Positions 17,110 to 26,400 of a stretch of 64,000 nt of DNA are shown here, piece by piece. The DNA is from Roseomonas sp. GTDB taxonomy: Bacteria > Pseudomonadota > Alphaproteobacteria > Acetobacterales > Acetobacteraceae. Each line of letters begins with the position of its first letter. Position 1 is the stretch's first letter. The stretch is from contig JADCFN010000006.1 in assembly GCA_020249505.1 (NCBI GenBank), positions 1 to 64,000 on the forward strand. The letters run 5' to 3'. A program made the translations under genes and the position numbers. The notes below the pieces were generated by a model. That model worked only from the letters and a program-made list of their open reading frames with translations, did not search any database and was not told where the DNA came from.

Positions 17110-18963
17110 TCAGCAGGCAATGCCCTTGCCGCGCAGTACTTGCAGTACCTGTTCAGCACATTGTTCAGCAGAACATTCACCTGTCTTCAAATGAATATCA
17201 GGCTGCTCCGGCGCCTCATAAGGGCTGCTGATGCCGGTAAAGTTGGGGATCAGCCCGGCCTTGGCCTTTACGTAAAGCCCCTTGGGGTCGCGCGCAATGC
17301 AAGTCTCGATCGGCGCATCAACATGGATTTCCAGAAATTCGCCGGCACCGACCAATTCGCGCAACATCTGTCGTTCCGCACGAAAGGGTGAGATGAAGGA
17401 ACCAAGCACAATAAGCCCTGCATCCAGAAAAAGCTTCGCGACTTCACCGGCACGGCGAATATTCTCAACCCGGTCCGCTGGTGTGAAGCCCAAATCGCGG
17501 CATAGCCCGTGGCGCAAATTATCACCGTCCAGGCTATAGCAATGCCGCCCAGCGGCAAACAGCGCCTCCTCAACCAGATTGGCAATGGTGGATTTCCCCG
17601 AACCAGAAAGCCCTGTGAACCAGAGCAATATGGGGCGTTGGTCGTACCGCGCTGAACGCACGGTCTTATCAACACTGAAAGCGGCGCGATGGATATTGGT
17701 GGCACGGCGCAAGCCATGGCGGATCATGCCGGCAGCGACGGTTTCATGCGTAAAGCGATCCACCAGAATGAAGGCGCCGGTCGCACGATTTTCGGCATAA
17801 GGGTCGAAACTGAGCGGCTTCTGGCTGGTAAGGTGACAAAGCCCGATATCATTCATTTCAAGCAGGCGCGCTGCCTGGTGCTCGCGCGTCGTCACCTCAA
17901 GGCGATGTCGCAGCGATGTCACGCGGGCAGCGGTCCAGGCATGACCGATGCGCAGCAGATAGTCTCGTCCGGGGAGCATAGGCTCATTGCCCATCCAAAG
18001 AATATCAGCGGCAAATTGATCGGTCGTTTCTGGTCGAGCGCTTGGCGCCACCAGCATATCGCCACGGGCGACATCAATCTCATCGGTAAGCGTCAGCGTC
18101 ACGGCCTGGCCTGCAACGGCTTCCGGCAAATCACCATCGGCCGTGACAATACGTGCAACGCCGCTTTGCATGCCGGTCCCCGCAAGCAAGATGGTATCAC
18201 CTGCGGCAATGCGCCCTGACGCGACAGTACCCGCAAAGCCGCGAAAACGTGCATCGGGGCGGTTGACCCATTGCACGGGGAAGCGGAAAGGCTTCGCGGC
18301 ATCATCCGCCGACACATCCACCGCTTCCAAATGCGCGAGGAGATATGGGCCACGATACCAGGGCATATTGCTGGAAAGCGACGTGATATTGTCACCCTGA
18401 CGCGCGCTGATGGGAATGGCAGTGATGTCCTGAAAACCAAGCGACTCGGCAAAGGTGCCGTATTCGGCGGCAATCGTACTGAAGCGCGCTGCGTCAAAAC
18501 CCACCAGATCCATCTTATTTATTGCAAGCACAAGATGCCGAATGCCAAGCAGTGAGCAAATGATGGAATGCCGCTGGCTTTGCGGCAAAAGCCCCTTAGT
18601 TGCATCCACCAGAATAATCGCGAGCGATGCAGTGGAAGCGCCGGTTGCCATATTGCGGGTGTATTGTTCATGGCCGGGCGTATCGGCAACTATAAAGCTG
18701 CGGCGCGGCGTAGCGAAATAACGATAAGCAACATCAATGGTAATGCCCTGCTGGCGTTCCGCCTCCAGCCCATCCAACAGCAGGGCGAAATCAATCTCCC
18801 CGCCGGTAGTGCCGTGGCGGCGGCTATCACGACTGAGCGCGGCAAGGGTATCCTCAAAAATCAATCCACATTCATACAATAGCCGGCCGATCAGGGTGGA
18901 TTTGCCATCATCCACCGAACCGCAGGTGATGAATCGCAGCAAATCGCGCTGTGCGGACATCAA
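17110..18963 (-). CDS. cysNC: Bifunctional sulfate adenylyltransferase subunit 1 / adenylylsulfate kinase
   Basis: A 617-residue fusion. The N-terminal part is the CysN GTPase that drives APS formation from sulfate and ATP together with CysD; its G1 motif GSVDDGKST is at residues 15-23, with DTPGHEQY and NKMDL downstream. From about residue 443 the chain is an APS kinase (CysC) with Walker [10 protein letters not shown] at 451-459 and the [13 protein letters not shown] block, phosphorylating APS to PAPS. This arrangement is known from NodQ of rhizobia and many proteobacteria. The ATG overlaps the stop codon of cysD by 4 bases, so translation is coupled. No reductive genes (cysH, cysI) are nearby, so PAPS may serve sulfation, or those genes lie elsewhere. 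Confidence 0.95.
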   Translation of the reverse strand: MMSAQRDLLRFITCGSVDDGKSTLIGRLLYECGLIFEDTLAALSRDSRRHGTTGGEIDFALLLDGLEAERQQGITIDVAYRYFATPRRSFIVADTPGHEQYTRNMATGASTASLAIILVDATKGLLPQSQRHSIICSLLGIRHLVLAINKMDLVGFDAARFSTIAAEYGTFAESLGFQDITAIPISARQGDNITSLSSNMPWYRGPYLLAHLEAVDVSADDAAKPFRFPVQWVNRPDARFRGFAGTVASGRIAAGDTILLAGTGMQSGVARIVTADGDLPEAVAGQAVTLTLTDEIDVARGDMLVAPSARPETTDQFAADILWMGNEPMLPGRDYLLRIGHAWTAARVTSLRHRLEVTTREHQAARLLEMNDIGLCHLTSQKPLSFDPYAENRATGAFILVDRFTHETVAAGMIRHGLRRATNIHRAAFSVDKTVRSARYDQRPILLWFTGLSGSGKSTIANLVEEALFAAGRHCYSLDGDNLRHGLCRDLGFTPADRVENIRRAGEVAKLFLDAGLIVLGSFISPFRAERQMLRELVGAGEFLEIHVDAPIETCIARDPKGLYVKAKAGLIPNFTGISSPYEAPEQPDIHLKTGECSAEQCAEQVLQVLRGKGIAC

Positions 18964-19874
18964 AAATATCCTTCACGCTTTTTGCGTTCCATCGAAGCGT
19001 CCGTGTCATTGTCGATCAACCTTCCTTCGCGTTCACTACTGCGGGCCGCGCGCATTTCTGCGATGATGTCGGGTAGCGTAGTCGCAGCGCTTTCAACCGC
19101 TCCGGAAAGCGGGTAGCAGCCAAGGGTACGGAATCGAACCATTCTGGTTTCGGGCGTTTCGCCTTGTTCTAGCGGCAGCCGATTATCATCCACCATAATC
19201 CAGGTACCGGAACGCCGCACCACGGGGCGCAGTGCAGCAAAGTAAAGCGGCACAACAGGGATGTCTTGAGCCGCTATGTAATCCCAGACATCATATTCAG
19301 TCCAGTTGGATAGGGGAAAGATGCGCATACTCTCCCCCTGATGGATACGCGTATTGAACAAGGACCATAATTCGGGCCGTTGCGCACGCGGGTCCCAGGC
19401 ATGGCCTGGCCCGCGGAAGGAAAAGATCCGTTCCTTCGCGCGGGATTTTTCCTCATCACGTCGTGCGCCGCCAAAGGCGGCATCAAAGCCGTATTTATCG
19501 AGTGCCTGCCGCAAGGCTTCCGTCTTCATCACCTGCGTATGGAGTGCAGAGCCGGAAGCAATGGGGTTGATGCCCCGCACCAGGCCTTCTTGATTGGTAT
19601 GCACCAGCATTTCCAGTCCAAGGCGTTCTGCAATGCCATCACGAAAGCGGATCATCTCCTTGAATTTCCAGGTGGTATCAATATGCAGAAGCGGAAAAGG
19701 CGGCTTGCCCGGAAAGAAGGCCTTCAGCGCAAGATGCAGCAACACGCTGCTATCCTTACCGATGGAATAGAGCAGCACAGGTTGGCGGAAGGCAGCCGCG
19801 CCTTCGCGCAGATTACCGATGGCTTCCGCTTCCAGGCGCGCAAGATGGGGCGTGAGGCGTTGTTGTACTGGCAT
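18960..19874 (-). CDS. cysD: Sulfate adenylyltransferase subunit 2
   Basis: The 304-residue catalytic subunit of ATP sulfurylase, which forms APS from sulfate and ATP in complex with CysN. The PP-loop of the adenine nucleotide alpha-hydrolase fold is [15 protein letters not shown] near residue 37, and the family blocks [20 protein letters not shown] and [15 protein letters not shown] are present. The C-terminal [10 protein letters not shown] is standard. There is no Shine-Dalgarno sequence before the ATG; instead a promoter-like TTGAAG/TATTTT pair ends six bases upstream, suggesting a leaderless transcript. cysNC follows with a 4-base overlap. Confidence 0.95.
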   Translation of the reverse strand: MPVQQRLTPHLARLEAEAIGNLREGAAAFRQPVLLYSIGKDSSVLLHLALKAFFPGKPPFPLLHIDTTWKFKEMIRFRDGIAERLGLEMLVHTNQEGLVRGINPIASGSALHTQVMKTEALRQALDKYGFDAAFGGARRDEEKSRAKERIFSFRGPGHAWDPRAQRPELWSLFNTRIHQGESMRIFPLSNWTEYDVWDYIAAQDIPVVPLYFAALRPVVRRSGTWIMVDDNRLPLEQGETPETRMVRFRTLGCYPLSGAVESAATTLPDIIAEMRAARSSEREGRLIDNDTDASMERKKREGYF

Positions 19875-19880
19875 GGCGCT

Positions 19881-19908
19881 AAAATAAGTACATCACCGTT
19901 ACCTTCAA
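19881..19908 (-). promoter_or_regulatory. Candidate promoter of cysD-cysNC, predicted leaderless
   Basis: On the minus strand TTGAAG (19908-19903) and TATTTT (19886-19881) are separated by 16 bases and match the -35/-10 pattern in three to four positions each. The -10 element ends six bases before the cysD ATG, so transcription would start at or next to the start codon. The absence of a ribosome binding site agrees with leaderless initiation. Confidence 0.42.
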
Positions 19909-19915
19909 TCGAGCA

Positions 19916-20665
19916 TCATTTCGCGAGCCAGCCGCCATCCACCGGCAAGGCAATCCCGGTAGTGAAACTCGCGGTATCGCTCGCCAGATACAGGACGCCA
20001 TCGGCCACTTCTTCCGGCCTGCCAAAACGGCCCATGGCGTGCCGAGAGCGTGATGCCGCGCGGGCGGCTTCCGGGTCCGCACGACGGCTCATGCTGCGGG
20101 CAAGCAAGGGTGTATCAATCGCGCCCGGCACAATCGCATTCACGCGAATATTGTCGGCCACGAAGTCGAGCGCCATAACGCGCGTCAGACTCAATATCGC
20201 ACCCTTGGCGGCGATATATGAACTATTGCCGGCACCACCCGCGATCGCAAGCTGCGATCCGGTGGTGATGATGGCGCCACCACCCTGGCGCTTCATGGCG
20301 GGAATGACAGCGCGCGCCCAAAGCCAGGTGCCGCCAACATGGACGCGAAATACTGCATCCCAATCTTCGGGCTTGGTATCCAGAACCGTGCCACCGACCG
20401 AAAATCCCGCCGCGGCAAACAGAATATCAATGCGCCCATAATGTTGCAGTATGGCCGCCGCATCTTCATCCGCGGCACCTGGGGCGCCAACATCGGAAAC
20501 GCGGGTCAAGGCGCCACCCACCAGCTTCGCAGTTTCCTCAACCGCCGCCGCGTCGCGATCCACCAGAGCCAGCTTCGCACCTTCTCGCGCGAATAACACG
20601 GCAGTCGCGCGACCAATGCCGGAACCCGCGCCGGTGATGACCGCAATCTTGTCCTTCAATCGCAT
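19916..20665 (-). CDS. Short-chain dehydrogenase/reductase
   Basis: A 249-residue classical SDR oxidoreductase. TGAGSGIGRA at residues 11-20 binds NAD(P), the serine of the catalytic triad is in TTGSQLAIAGGAG and the tyrosine and lysine in SYIAAKGAI. The C-terminus (TTGIALPVDGGWLAK) is complete. The start at 20665 is preceded by AGGAG at good spacing; the long open extension to 20917 is a shadow of the next gene. It lies 41 bases upstream of cysD in the same direction and 22 bases after the ketopantoate reductase-like gene, with which it probably forms a unit. The substrate is unknown. Confidence 0.9.
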   Translation of the reverse strand: MRLKDKIAVITGAGSGIGRATAVLFAREGAKLALVDRDAAAVEETAKLVGGALTRVSDVGAPGAADEDAAAILQHYGRIDILFAAAGFSVGGTVLDTKPEDWDAVFRVHVGGTWLWARAVIPAMKRQGGGAIITTGSQLAIAGGAGNSSYIAAKGAILSLTRVMALDFVADNIRVNAIVPGAIDTPLLARSMSRRADPEAARAASRSRHAMGRFGRPEEVADGVLYLASDTASFTTGIALPVDGGWLAK

Positions 20666-20687
20666 GGCATACTCCTGAATGTGGTGT

Positions 20688-21626
20688 TCACTTCGGCAAG
20701 CGCTTGGCATCGCGCCGCTGTTCAAAAGCTTTGGCGTGCAGAAAGGCCGCTTCATGCAGGCTGCTGGGCAGCCCATGGCGCTGCGCCGCTGCCAACAGAA
20801 AGCCAAGGATGTGATCAGCTTCGATCCGCCCGCCCGCTTCCAGATCGCGCAGCATGGAAGCGGTATAGGCGCTGGCGTTGTCTCCGAAAACACCACGATA
20901 TTGCTGCATGAAGGCACCGCTTACAGGGAAGTCTTCGGCGGCAGCGATTGCGGCGTTGGCTTCTAATACCCCATGCATGAAGGCAATGCCGCCGGGCGCG
21001 CGCGCGATCTCACCGACATTGGCGCGCATCAACACGGTGCAGATGGCACTGGTGCCAAGATGCACCAGCTTTTCCCACATCTGCGCCATGATATCGGGCA
21101 CCGCGGTCGCCACCATGCCGGGCGCCGCGCTGAAGGCCGCCTCTATGCGTTCAACCCGGGTACTGATGCCGCCCGCGACCTCACCAAAGGTCAGCCAGCG
21201 CCAATCATTCAAATGCCGGATCGTGCCATCGGGTGCCAGGCTCGCCTGGATTTTTGCAATCCCACCCAAAACGCGCTCAGTGCCGAAGGCACGTTGCAGT
21301 GCCTCAATATGGCTGATGCCGTTCAGTACCGGCAGAATGGCCGTGCGAGCATCAACTGCCGGGCGGATCGTTTCCATCGCATCGGCCAGATCATAGGCTT
21401 TGCAGGTCAAGATCAGCAGATCCCAGCCGGGGTGCAGCGCCTCTGGCGTGATGGTGGTCACCTTGGCCTGATAATCGCCAAGGCTGCTTGTGATCTTCAA
21501 ACCATCACGGGCAAGCACCGCCGCGCGGCCGGGGCGCACCAGAAAGCTGGGATCAAGCCCTGCCTGATGCAGTCTTCCGCCAAAATAACCGCCCAAGGCG
21601 CCCGCGCCCAAAATCAGAATACGCAT
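20688..21626 (-). CDS. 2-dehydropantoate 2-reductase family protein
   Basis: A 312-residue ApbA/PanE-like protein. The Rossmann motif GAGALGGYFGGRL is at the N-terminus, the active-site region LILTCKAYDLADAM follows near residue 70, the NGISHIEAL loop near 98, and the C-terminal helical domain contains the EKLVHLGTSAIC segment with the conserved lysine. PanE reduces ketopantoate to pantoate with NADPH in coenzyme A synthesis, but many paralogues act on other 2-keto acids, and the neighbouring SDR hints at such a catabolic use. ATG at 21626 has GAGG upstream; a TTG one codon earlier is possible. The 124-base gap to the divergent efflux genes should hold both promoters. Confidence 0.85.
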   Translation of the reverse strand: MRILILGAGALGGYFGGRLHQAGLDPSFLVRPGRAAVLARDGLKITSSLGDYQAKVTTITPEALHPGWDLLILTCKAYDLADAMETIRPAVDARTAILPVLNGISHIEALQRAFGTERVLGGIAKIQASLAPDGTIRHLNDWRWLTFGEVAGGISTRVERIEAAFSAAPGMVATAVPDIMAQMWEKLVHLGTSAICTVLMRANVGEIARAPGGIAFMHGVLEANAAIAAAEDFPVSGAFMQQYRGVFGDNASAYTASMLRDLEAGGRIEADHILGFLLAAAQRHGLPSSLHEAAFLHAKAFEQRRDAKRLPK

Positions 21627-21756
21627 CAAACCCTCATGCCCAACAGCGCGGTCAAGCCTAGCCCAAAGCGACGGTCCTGCGAATGCCAGCCCAATTGGTT
21701 ACAGAGGGATAAGTTTCGGGACATGCGCATTGTAAATTCCCTGCTATGCTGTGCCC

Positions 21757-23367
21757 ATGCGGAAATGGCTGATTGTCCTTGTTTTGTTGCTTGGTGCTGG
21801 CGCTGCCTGGTGGGGCGCCGGGATGCCGCGCCCTGGCTTTTTGGAAGCGGATAGCGGCGCAGGTGCGCCCAGGCTTCGGACCGCAACGCTTGATCGCGGG
21901 TCCATCACCGCCGTGGTGGCAGCCACGGGCACCGTCAATCCCGTGACCCTGGTGCAAGTGGGCAGCCAGCTTTCCGGCCAAATTCGCGAATTGCTGGCCG
22001 ATTTCAATTCGAAGGTGAAAGCCGACCAACCCATTGCGCAATTGGATACCGCAACGCTTGAAGCCCGCCGCGCGGCGGCCGAGGCTGATGTCCATGCCGC
22101 CGCCGCGCAAATCACTGTCTCCCGCGCGCAGGCAGAACGCGCGGTGGCGGATCACGCACAAGCCAGGGCGCAGATTGAAGCGGTGCGCGCCGCCCTTTTG
22201 GGCGCTGAGGCCAGCCTGCGCGATGCGGAGGTTGAAGCCGCGCGCACCGCGGAGCTGCGTGCCCGAGGTGTGGGGACAGAACGCGAAGCCTTGCGGGCCG
22301 GCTTCACGGCAGACAGGTTGCGCGCTGCGGTGGCGCAGGCGCAGGCTGATATCTCACGTGCCGATGCTGGGCTTTTGGCGGCTGGTGCCGCCGCCCGCAC
22401 GGCGGAAGCGCAGGTGGAAGCCGCCATTGCGGCACGTGAACAAAAAGTTGCGCAGCTTCGTCAGGTGGAAGTGGATCTGCGGAACGCCACCATCAAATCA
22501 CCAATTGATGGTGTGGTGGTATCGCGCAATATTGATGTCGGCCAAACCGTCGCGGCTTCATTCCAATCGCCCATTCTCTTTCAAATCGCTGCCAGTCTGG
22601 ATGAAATGGAGGTGCATGCAACGGTGGATGAAGCCGATATTGGCCGTGTACGTGCAGGCCAGGATGTAACCTTTACGGTGGCGTCCTATCCCAATGAAAC
22701 ACTGCGTGGCCGGGTCAAGGAAATCCGTCTGGCCGCGACCACGGTGCAGAATGTGGTGACCTATACCGTGGTGGTGAATACGCCCAACGCTTCTGGCCGG
22801 TTGCTGCCAGGCATGACGGCGACTTTGCGTATCATCACGGATATCCGCAACGATGCGCTGCGTGTGCCCAATGCAGCGCTGCGCTGGCGCCCAGCGGGCA
22901 GCACCGGCACCGCAAGCGGCGCCACGCAAGCACAAGGCGGCGGGCAGCAGATGGATCAGGCGCTGGCGCAGCTCACGGATTTGACTGAAGCGCAGCGCAA
23001 TGAAATTGAAGCCGCGCGCGCGGAAATGCGCGCCCGCATGGCGGCCCTTCCGCAGGACCCCGATGCCCGGCGCCAGCAGGCGCAAGCCGCGCGCCAACGC
23101 CTGATCGCACGCTTGAATGCGGTGCTGACACCTGACCAACGCGCGCGCCTTGCTGCGTTGCGCGGTAATACTACGGCTGGGCAGGCCGGTACGGTTTGGG
23201 TGCAGGAAGGCGATGCACCGCCTCGCGCTGTGCAACTGCGCATTGGTTTAACCGATGGCAGCGTCACAGAAATCCTCAGCGGTGATATCGCTGAGGGTGC
23301 CGCGGTAATCATCGGCCAGGAACGCGCTGGCGCTGCCCCAGCATCTGCCATGCGGCGGCTTTTTTGA
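21757..23367 (+). CDS. MacA-like efflux periplasmic adaptor with LTxxQ helical insertion
   Basis: A 536-residue membrane-fusion protein. An N-terminal anchor (KWLIVLVLLLGAGAAW) is followed by the lipoyl half, a long alpha-hairpin (about residues 100-240, alanine and glutamine rich), the second lipoyl half (ATIKSPIDGVVVSRNIDVG) and a beta-barrel. Typical MacA proteins have about 370-400 residues. The excess lies at residues 379-476: a glycine/glutamine linker followed by helices containing two LTxxQ motifs (LTEAQ at 409-413 and LTPDQ at 457-461), as in the Spy/CpxP family. The beta strand TVWVQEGDAP then resumes the adaptor. A GTG at 21751 is an alternative start. The macB-like ATPase and permease follow; no TolC is nearby. 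Confidence 0.88.
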   Translation: MRKWLIVLVLLLGAGAAWWGAGMPRPGFLEADSGAGAPRLRTATLDRGSITAVVAATGTVNPVTLVQVGSQLSGQIRELLADFNSKVKADQPIAQLDTATLEARRAAAEADVHAAAAQITVSRAQAERAVADHAQARAQIEAVRAALLGAEASLRDAEVEAARTAELRARGVGTEREALRAGFTADRLRAAVAQAQADISRADAGLLAAGAAARTAEAQVEAAIAAREQKVAQLRQVEVDLRNATIKSPIDGVVVSRNIDVGQTVAASFQSPILFQIAASLDEMEVHATVDEADIGRVRAGQDVTFTVASYPNETLRGRVKEIRLAATTVQNVVTYTVVVNTPNASGRLLPGMTATLRIITDIRNDALRVPNAALRWRPAGSTGTASGATQAQGGGQQMDQALAQLTDLTEAQRNEIEAARAEMRARMAALPQDPDARRQQAQAARQRLIARLNAVLTPDQRARLAALRGNTTAGQAGTVWVQEGDAPPRAVQLRIGLTDGSVTEILSGDIAEGAAVIIGQERAGAAPASAMRRLF

Positions 23368-23371
23368 TGCC

Positions 23372-24112
23372 ATGACGGCGCTTATTGAAACCACCGGCCT
23401 TACGAAGCATTACCCAGCCGGTGAGGGCGTGGTGGCCGCGCTGCAGGATGTATGGCTTTCCATTGCTCCGGGGCGTTTCGTTGCCGCCATGGGGCCGTCG
23501 GGTTCTGGCAAATCCACCTTCCTCAATCTGATCGGCTGCCTTGATCGGCCCACACGCGGCAGCTACCGCCTGATGGGTGAGGAGGTTGAGGCGCTTTCGC
23601 ATGACCGGCTGGCTGATTTGCGCAGTCGGCGGCTTGGTTTTGTCTTTCAATCCTTCAATCTGCTGCCACGTGCTGATGCGCTGGCGAATGTTGAATTGCC
23701 GCTGATTTATCGCGGCATGCCAAAGCGGCTCAGGCGCGAACGCGCGGCGGCGGCGCTGGCGGCGGTGGGTTTGGCTGATCGCATGCATCATCGCCCGACA
23801 CAGCTTTCCGGCGGGCAGCAGCAGCGCGTGGGGATTGCGCGCGCCATTGTCGGCAGCCCGGATTTGATTCTGGCAGATGAACCGACCGGCGCCCTGGATA
23901 CGCGCACCGGGCTTTCCATCATGGCGCTGTTTCAGGCGCTCAATCGCGATGGTGTTGGCATTCTTATGGTGACGCATGATCCCGATGTCGCGCGCTTTGC
24001 CGAACGCGTGCTGCGCTTTCGTGATGGGCGGCTGATTGCGGATGAAACGCAACGCGCTGCCGATGCCGAAGCCGCCCTTGCCGCACTGCCTGAGGCGGAT
24101 GCAGCGGCATGA
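23372..24112 (+). CDS. MacB-type ABC transporter ATP-binding protein
   Basis: A 246-residue ATPase of the LolD/MacB family, which powers mechanotransmission by the permease encoded next. Walker A is GPSGSGKST, the signature motif [15 protein letters not shown], Walker [13 protein letters not shown] and the switch histidine in [11 protein letters not shown]. The short insert [11 protein letters not shown] (here [11 protein letters not shown]) is typical for the family. In E. coli MacB the ATPase and permease are one chain; here they are separate, overlapping by 4 bases. The gene starts four bases after the adaptor stop, so the three genes form one operon. Confidence 0.93.
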   Translation: MTALIETTGLTKHYPAGEGVVAALQDVWLSIAPGRFVAAMGPSGSGKSTFLNLIGCLDRPTRGSYRLMGEEVEALSHDRLADLRSRRLGFVFQSFNLLPRADALANVELPLIYRGMPKRLRRERAAAALAAVGLADRMHHRPTQLSGGQQQRVGIARAIVGSPDLILADEPTGALDTRTGLSIMALFQALNRDGVGILMVTHDPDVARFAERVLRFRDGRLIADETQRAADAEAALAALPEADAAA

Positions 24113-25386
24113 ACGCGCTTCTGCCACCCATCACTTCTGCTGCCAGGCGCGGGATTGATGTGCTGGAAGCGCTACGCGGCGCGCTATCCGCCCTTTCGGC
24201 AAATTTGCTGCGCTCCATCCTGACGGCGCTTGGCATTTTCATCGGCGTGGCAGCGGTGATTGCAACAGTGGCGGTTGGAGAAGGCGCGCGTCGTCAAGTG
24301 TTGGCGCAAATCCAATCTCTGGGTGCCAATCTGCTGATCGTCTGGGGCGGCAGTGCTACCATGGGGGGCGTGCGGCTTGGTGCGGGCGGGCGTTCCAACC
24401 TTTCCTGGGATGATGCTGTAGCGATTGCGCGCGAGATTCCGGAAGTGCAGGTGGCAGCAGGTTCCATTCGCCAGACCTTTCAAGTTGTGGCCGGCAATCA
24501 GAATTGGTCCACCACCGTGCTGGCCACCGAACCGGATTACTTCATCGCCCATGAATGGGTGGCCGATAGCGGGCGCCTATTCTCACCCGAAGAAGCCGCG
24601 GGCGGGCGCAAGGTGGTGATTCTGGGCGCGACCGTGGCCGAAATGTTGTTTGCCGAAGAAGACCCTGTCGGGCGCGAGATTCGCATTCGCCAAACGCCGT
24701 TTGAGGTCATTGGTGTCATGGCGCGCAAGGGCCAGAACCCTACGGGCCAGGATCAGGATGATACGGTTTTCGTCCCCTATTGGACCGCGCGGCGCAGCGT
24801 AATGGGCGCATCGCGCGCCAATGCGCGCCAGGTGGGCGTGATTTCCGTGAAGGTCCATGAAGGTGAGAATATGGCGGCGGCAGAAGACGCCATTCGTACC
24901 TTGATGCGCCAGCGCCATCGCGTTGCGGCCAATGAACCTGATAGTGTTTCGATCCGTAATCTTTCCGATATTCAGGCCACACGGGATGCCTCGGCGCGCA
25001 CACTCTCGGCGTTATTGGCTTCGGTTGCGGCAGTCTCTCTGCTGGTGGGCGGTATTGGCGTGATGAACATCATGCTGGTCAGTGTGACTGAGCGTACGCG
25101 CGAAATTGGCCTCAGGCTCGCGATTGGGGCGCGGCGGCGTGATGTGCTGGCGCAATTTCTGTTGGAAGCGGTGATGCTGGCGCTGCTGGGGGGCGCGGCC
25201 GGCGTGCTGGCAGGCATGGCGCTATCGCATATTCTGGCTGATGTGGCAGGCTGGCCGGTATTGGTCAGGGCCGATGCGGTCCTGATTGCGGTTGGCGTTT
25301 CGGCGCTCACGGGCCTGTTTTTTGGCTTCTGGCCGGCACGCCGCGCTGCGCATTTGGACCCGATAACGGCGCTCAGGCACGAATAA
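24109..25386 (+). CDS. MacB-type ABC transporter permease
   Basis: A 425-residue permease of the FtsX/MacB fold: one N-terminal helix (LLRSILTALGIFIGVAAVIA), a large periplasmic MacB_PCD domain (about residues 60-290) and three C-terminal helices starting LLASVAAVSLLVGGIGVMNI, with the conserved MLVSVTERTREIGLRLAIGA loop that contacts the ATPase. The family uses ATP hydrolysis to move substrate from the periplasm through an outer-membrane channel; known substrates are macrolides, toxins, lipoproteins and siderophores. The substrate here is unknown. The gene overlaps the ATPase gene by ATGA. Confidence 0.93.
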   Translation: MNALLPPITSAARRGIDVLEALRGALSALSANLLRSILTALGIFIGVAAVIATVAVGEGARRQVLAQIQSLGANLLIVWGGSATMGGVRLGAGGRSNLSWDDAVAIAREIPEVQVAAGSIRQTFQVVAGNQNWSTTVLATEPDYFIAHEWVADSGRLFSPEEAAGGRKVVILGATVAEMLFAEEDPVGREIRIRQTPFEVIGVMARKGQNPTGQDQDDTVFVPYWTARRSVMGASRANARQVGVISVKVHEGENMAAAEDAIRTLMRQRHRVAANEPDSVSIRNLSDIQATRDASARTLSALLASVAAVSLLVGGIGVMNIMLVSVTERTREIGLRLAIGARRRDVLAQFLLEAVMLALLGGAAGVLAGMALSHILADVAGWPVLVRADAVLIAVGVSALTGLFFGFWPARRAAHLDPITALRHE

Positions 25387-25448
25387 CCCCCTTCCGTTCC
25401 GGCGCTACGCGCGGCAGGATCAGGCAGAAGCCAAACAAGGGGAAAGCC

Positions 25449-26375
25449 ATGACCAAGGTCATCATTACCTGCGCCGTCACCGGTGCCATCCACACGCCTT
25501 CCATGTCGGATTACCTGCCGATCACGCCGAAGGAGATTGCGGAACAATCCATCGCGGCGGCGGAAGCGGGCGCTTCCATCATCCATTTGCATGCGCGCGA
25601 CCCGCAAAATGGTCAGCCCACGCCGGACCCCAAGGTCTTCATGCAATTCCTGCCCGTCATCAAGCAATCCACCGATGCGGTGATCAATATCACCACCGGC
25701 GGCGGGCTTGGCATGACTTTGGATGAAAGGCTCGCCGCGCCATTGCTCGCGAAGCCAGAAATGTGCAGCCTGAATATGGGTTCGATGAATTTCAATATCG
25801 CGCCATCGGCCGCACGGGTAAAGAAATTCAAATATGATTGGGAAAAGCCCTATCTGGAAGGCACCACCAATTACATCTTCCGCAATACCTTCCAGGATAT
25901 CGAACAGGTCGTGGAACGGCTCGGCAAGGAGCATGGCACGCGCTTTGAATTTGAATGTTACGATGTCGGGCATTTGTACAATCTGGCCCATATGCTGGAC
26001 CGCAAGATTGTCGAAGCACCGCTATTCACCCAGACCATTTTCGGCATTCTGGGCGGTATTGGGGCCGAGCCGCGCAATCTGATGTTCATGAAGGAAACGG
26101 CAGATCGGCTTTTCGGTAAGGATTACGTTTGGTCTGTACTGGCGGCGGGGCGCAACCAAATGCCCTTCACCACCATGGCCGGCATGATGGGCGGCAATGT
26201 GCGCGTTGGGCTGGAAGATAGCCTCTGGCTCGGCAAAGGCGTGCCGGCAAAATCTAATGCCGAACAGGTCGCAAAAATTCGCCGTATCCTGAAAGAGCTG
26301 AGCCTGGAAATCGCCACACCGGCGGAAGCGCGCGAAATGCTGAAGCTCAAGGGCGGCGATCTCGTCGGTTTCTAA
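25449..26375 (+). CDS. BKACE (DUF849) family 3-keto acid cleavage enzyme
   Basis: A 308-residue beta-keto acid cleavage enzyme of the Kce family. Members condense a 3-keto acid with acetyl-CoA and cleave it to acetoacetate and a CoA ester; the founding reaction is 3-keto-5-aminohexanoate cleavage in lysine fermentation. The metal-binding motif HLHARDP (two histidines) is near residue 50, preceded by AEAGASIIH, and the other ligand region includes EFECYDVGHL and the NITTGGGLGM loop. GGGGAAAG precedes the ATG. It is the first gene of a five-gene run with a ThDP enzyme, a phosphodiesterase, an enolase-superfamily enzyme and a transporter. The keto acid accepted by this enzyme is not readable from sequence. 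Confidence 0.92.
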   Translation: MTKVIITCAVTGAIHTPSMSDYLPITPKEIAEQSIAAAEAGASIIHLHARDPQNGQPTPDPKVFMQFLPVIKQSTDAVINITTGGGLGMTLDERLAAPLLAKPEMCSLNMGSMNFNIAPSAARVKKFKYDWEKPYLEGTTNYIFRNTFQDIEQVVERLGKEHGTRFEFECYDVGHLYNLAHMLDRKIVEAPLFTQTIFGILGGIGAEPRNLMFMKETADRLFGKDYVWSVLAAGRNQMPFTTMAGMMGGNVRVGLEDSLWLGKGVPAKSNAEQVAKIRRILKELSLEIATPAEAREMLKLKGGDLVGF

Positions 26376-26400
26376 AGCAAAAAATTAGGGAGGCCGCGCC

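Noticed and set aside
21745-21757. TATGCT six bases before the adaptor ATG as a third leaderless promoter
   Set aside because: The -10 match is only four of six and I find no -35 element at 16-18 bases.
24972-25991. 339-residue minus-strand frame across the MacB permease end and the BKACE gene
   Set aside because: Shadow of two genes on the plus strand, with no start site or recognisable domain.
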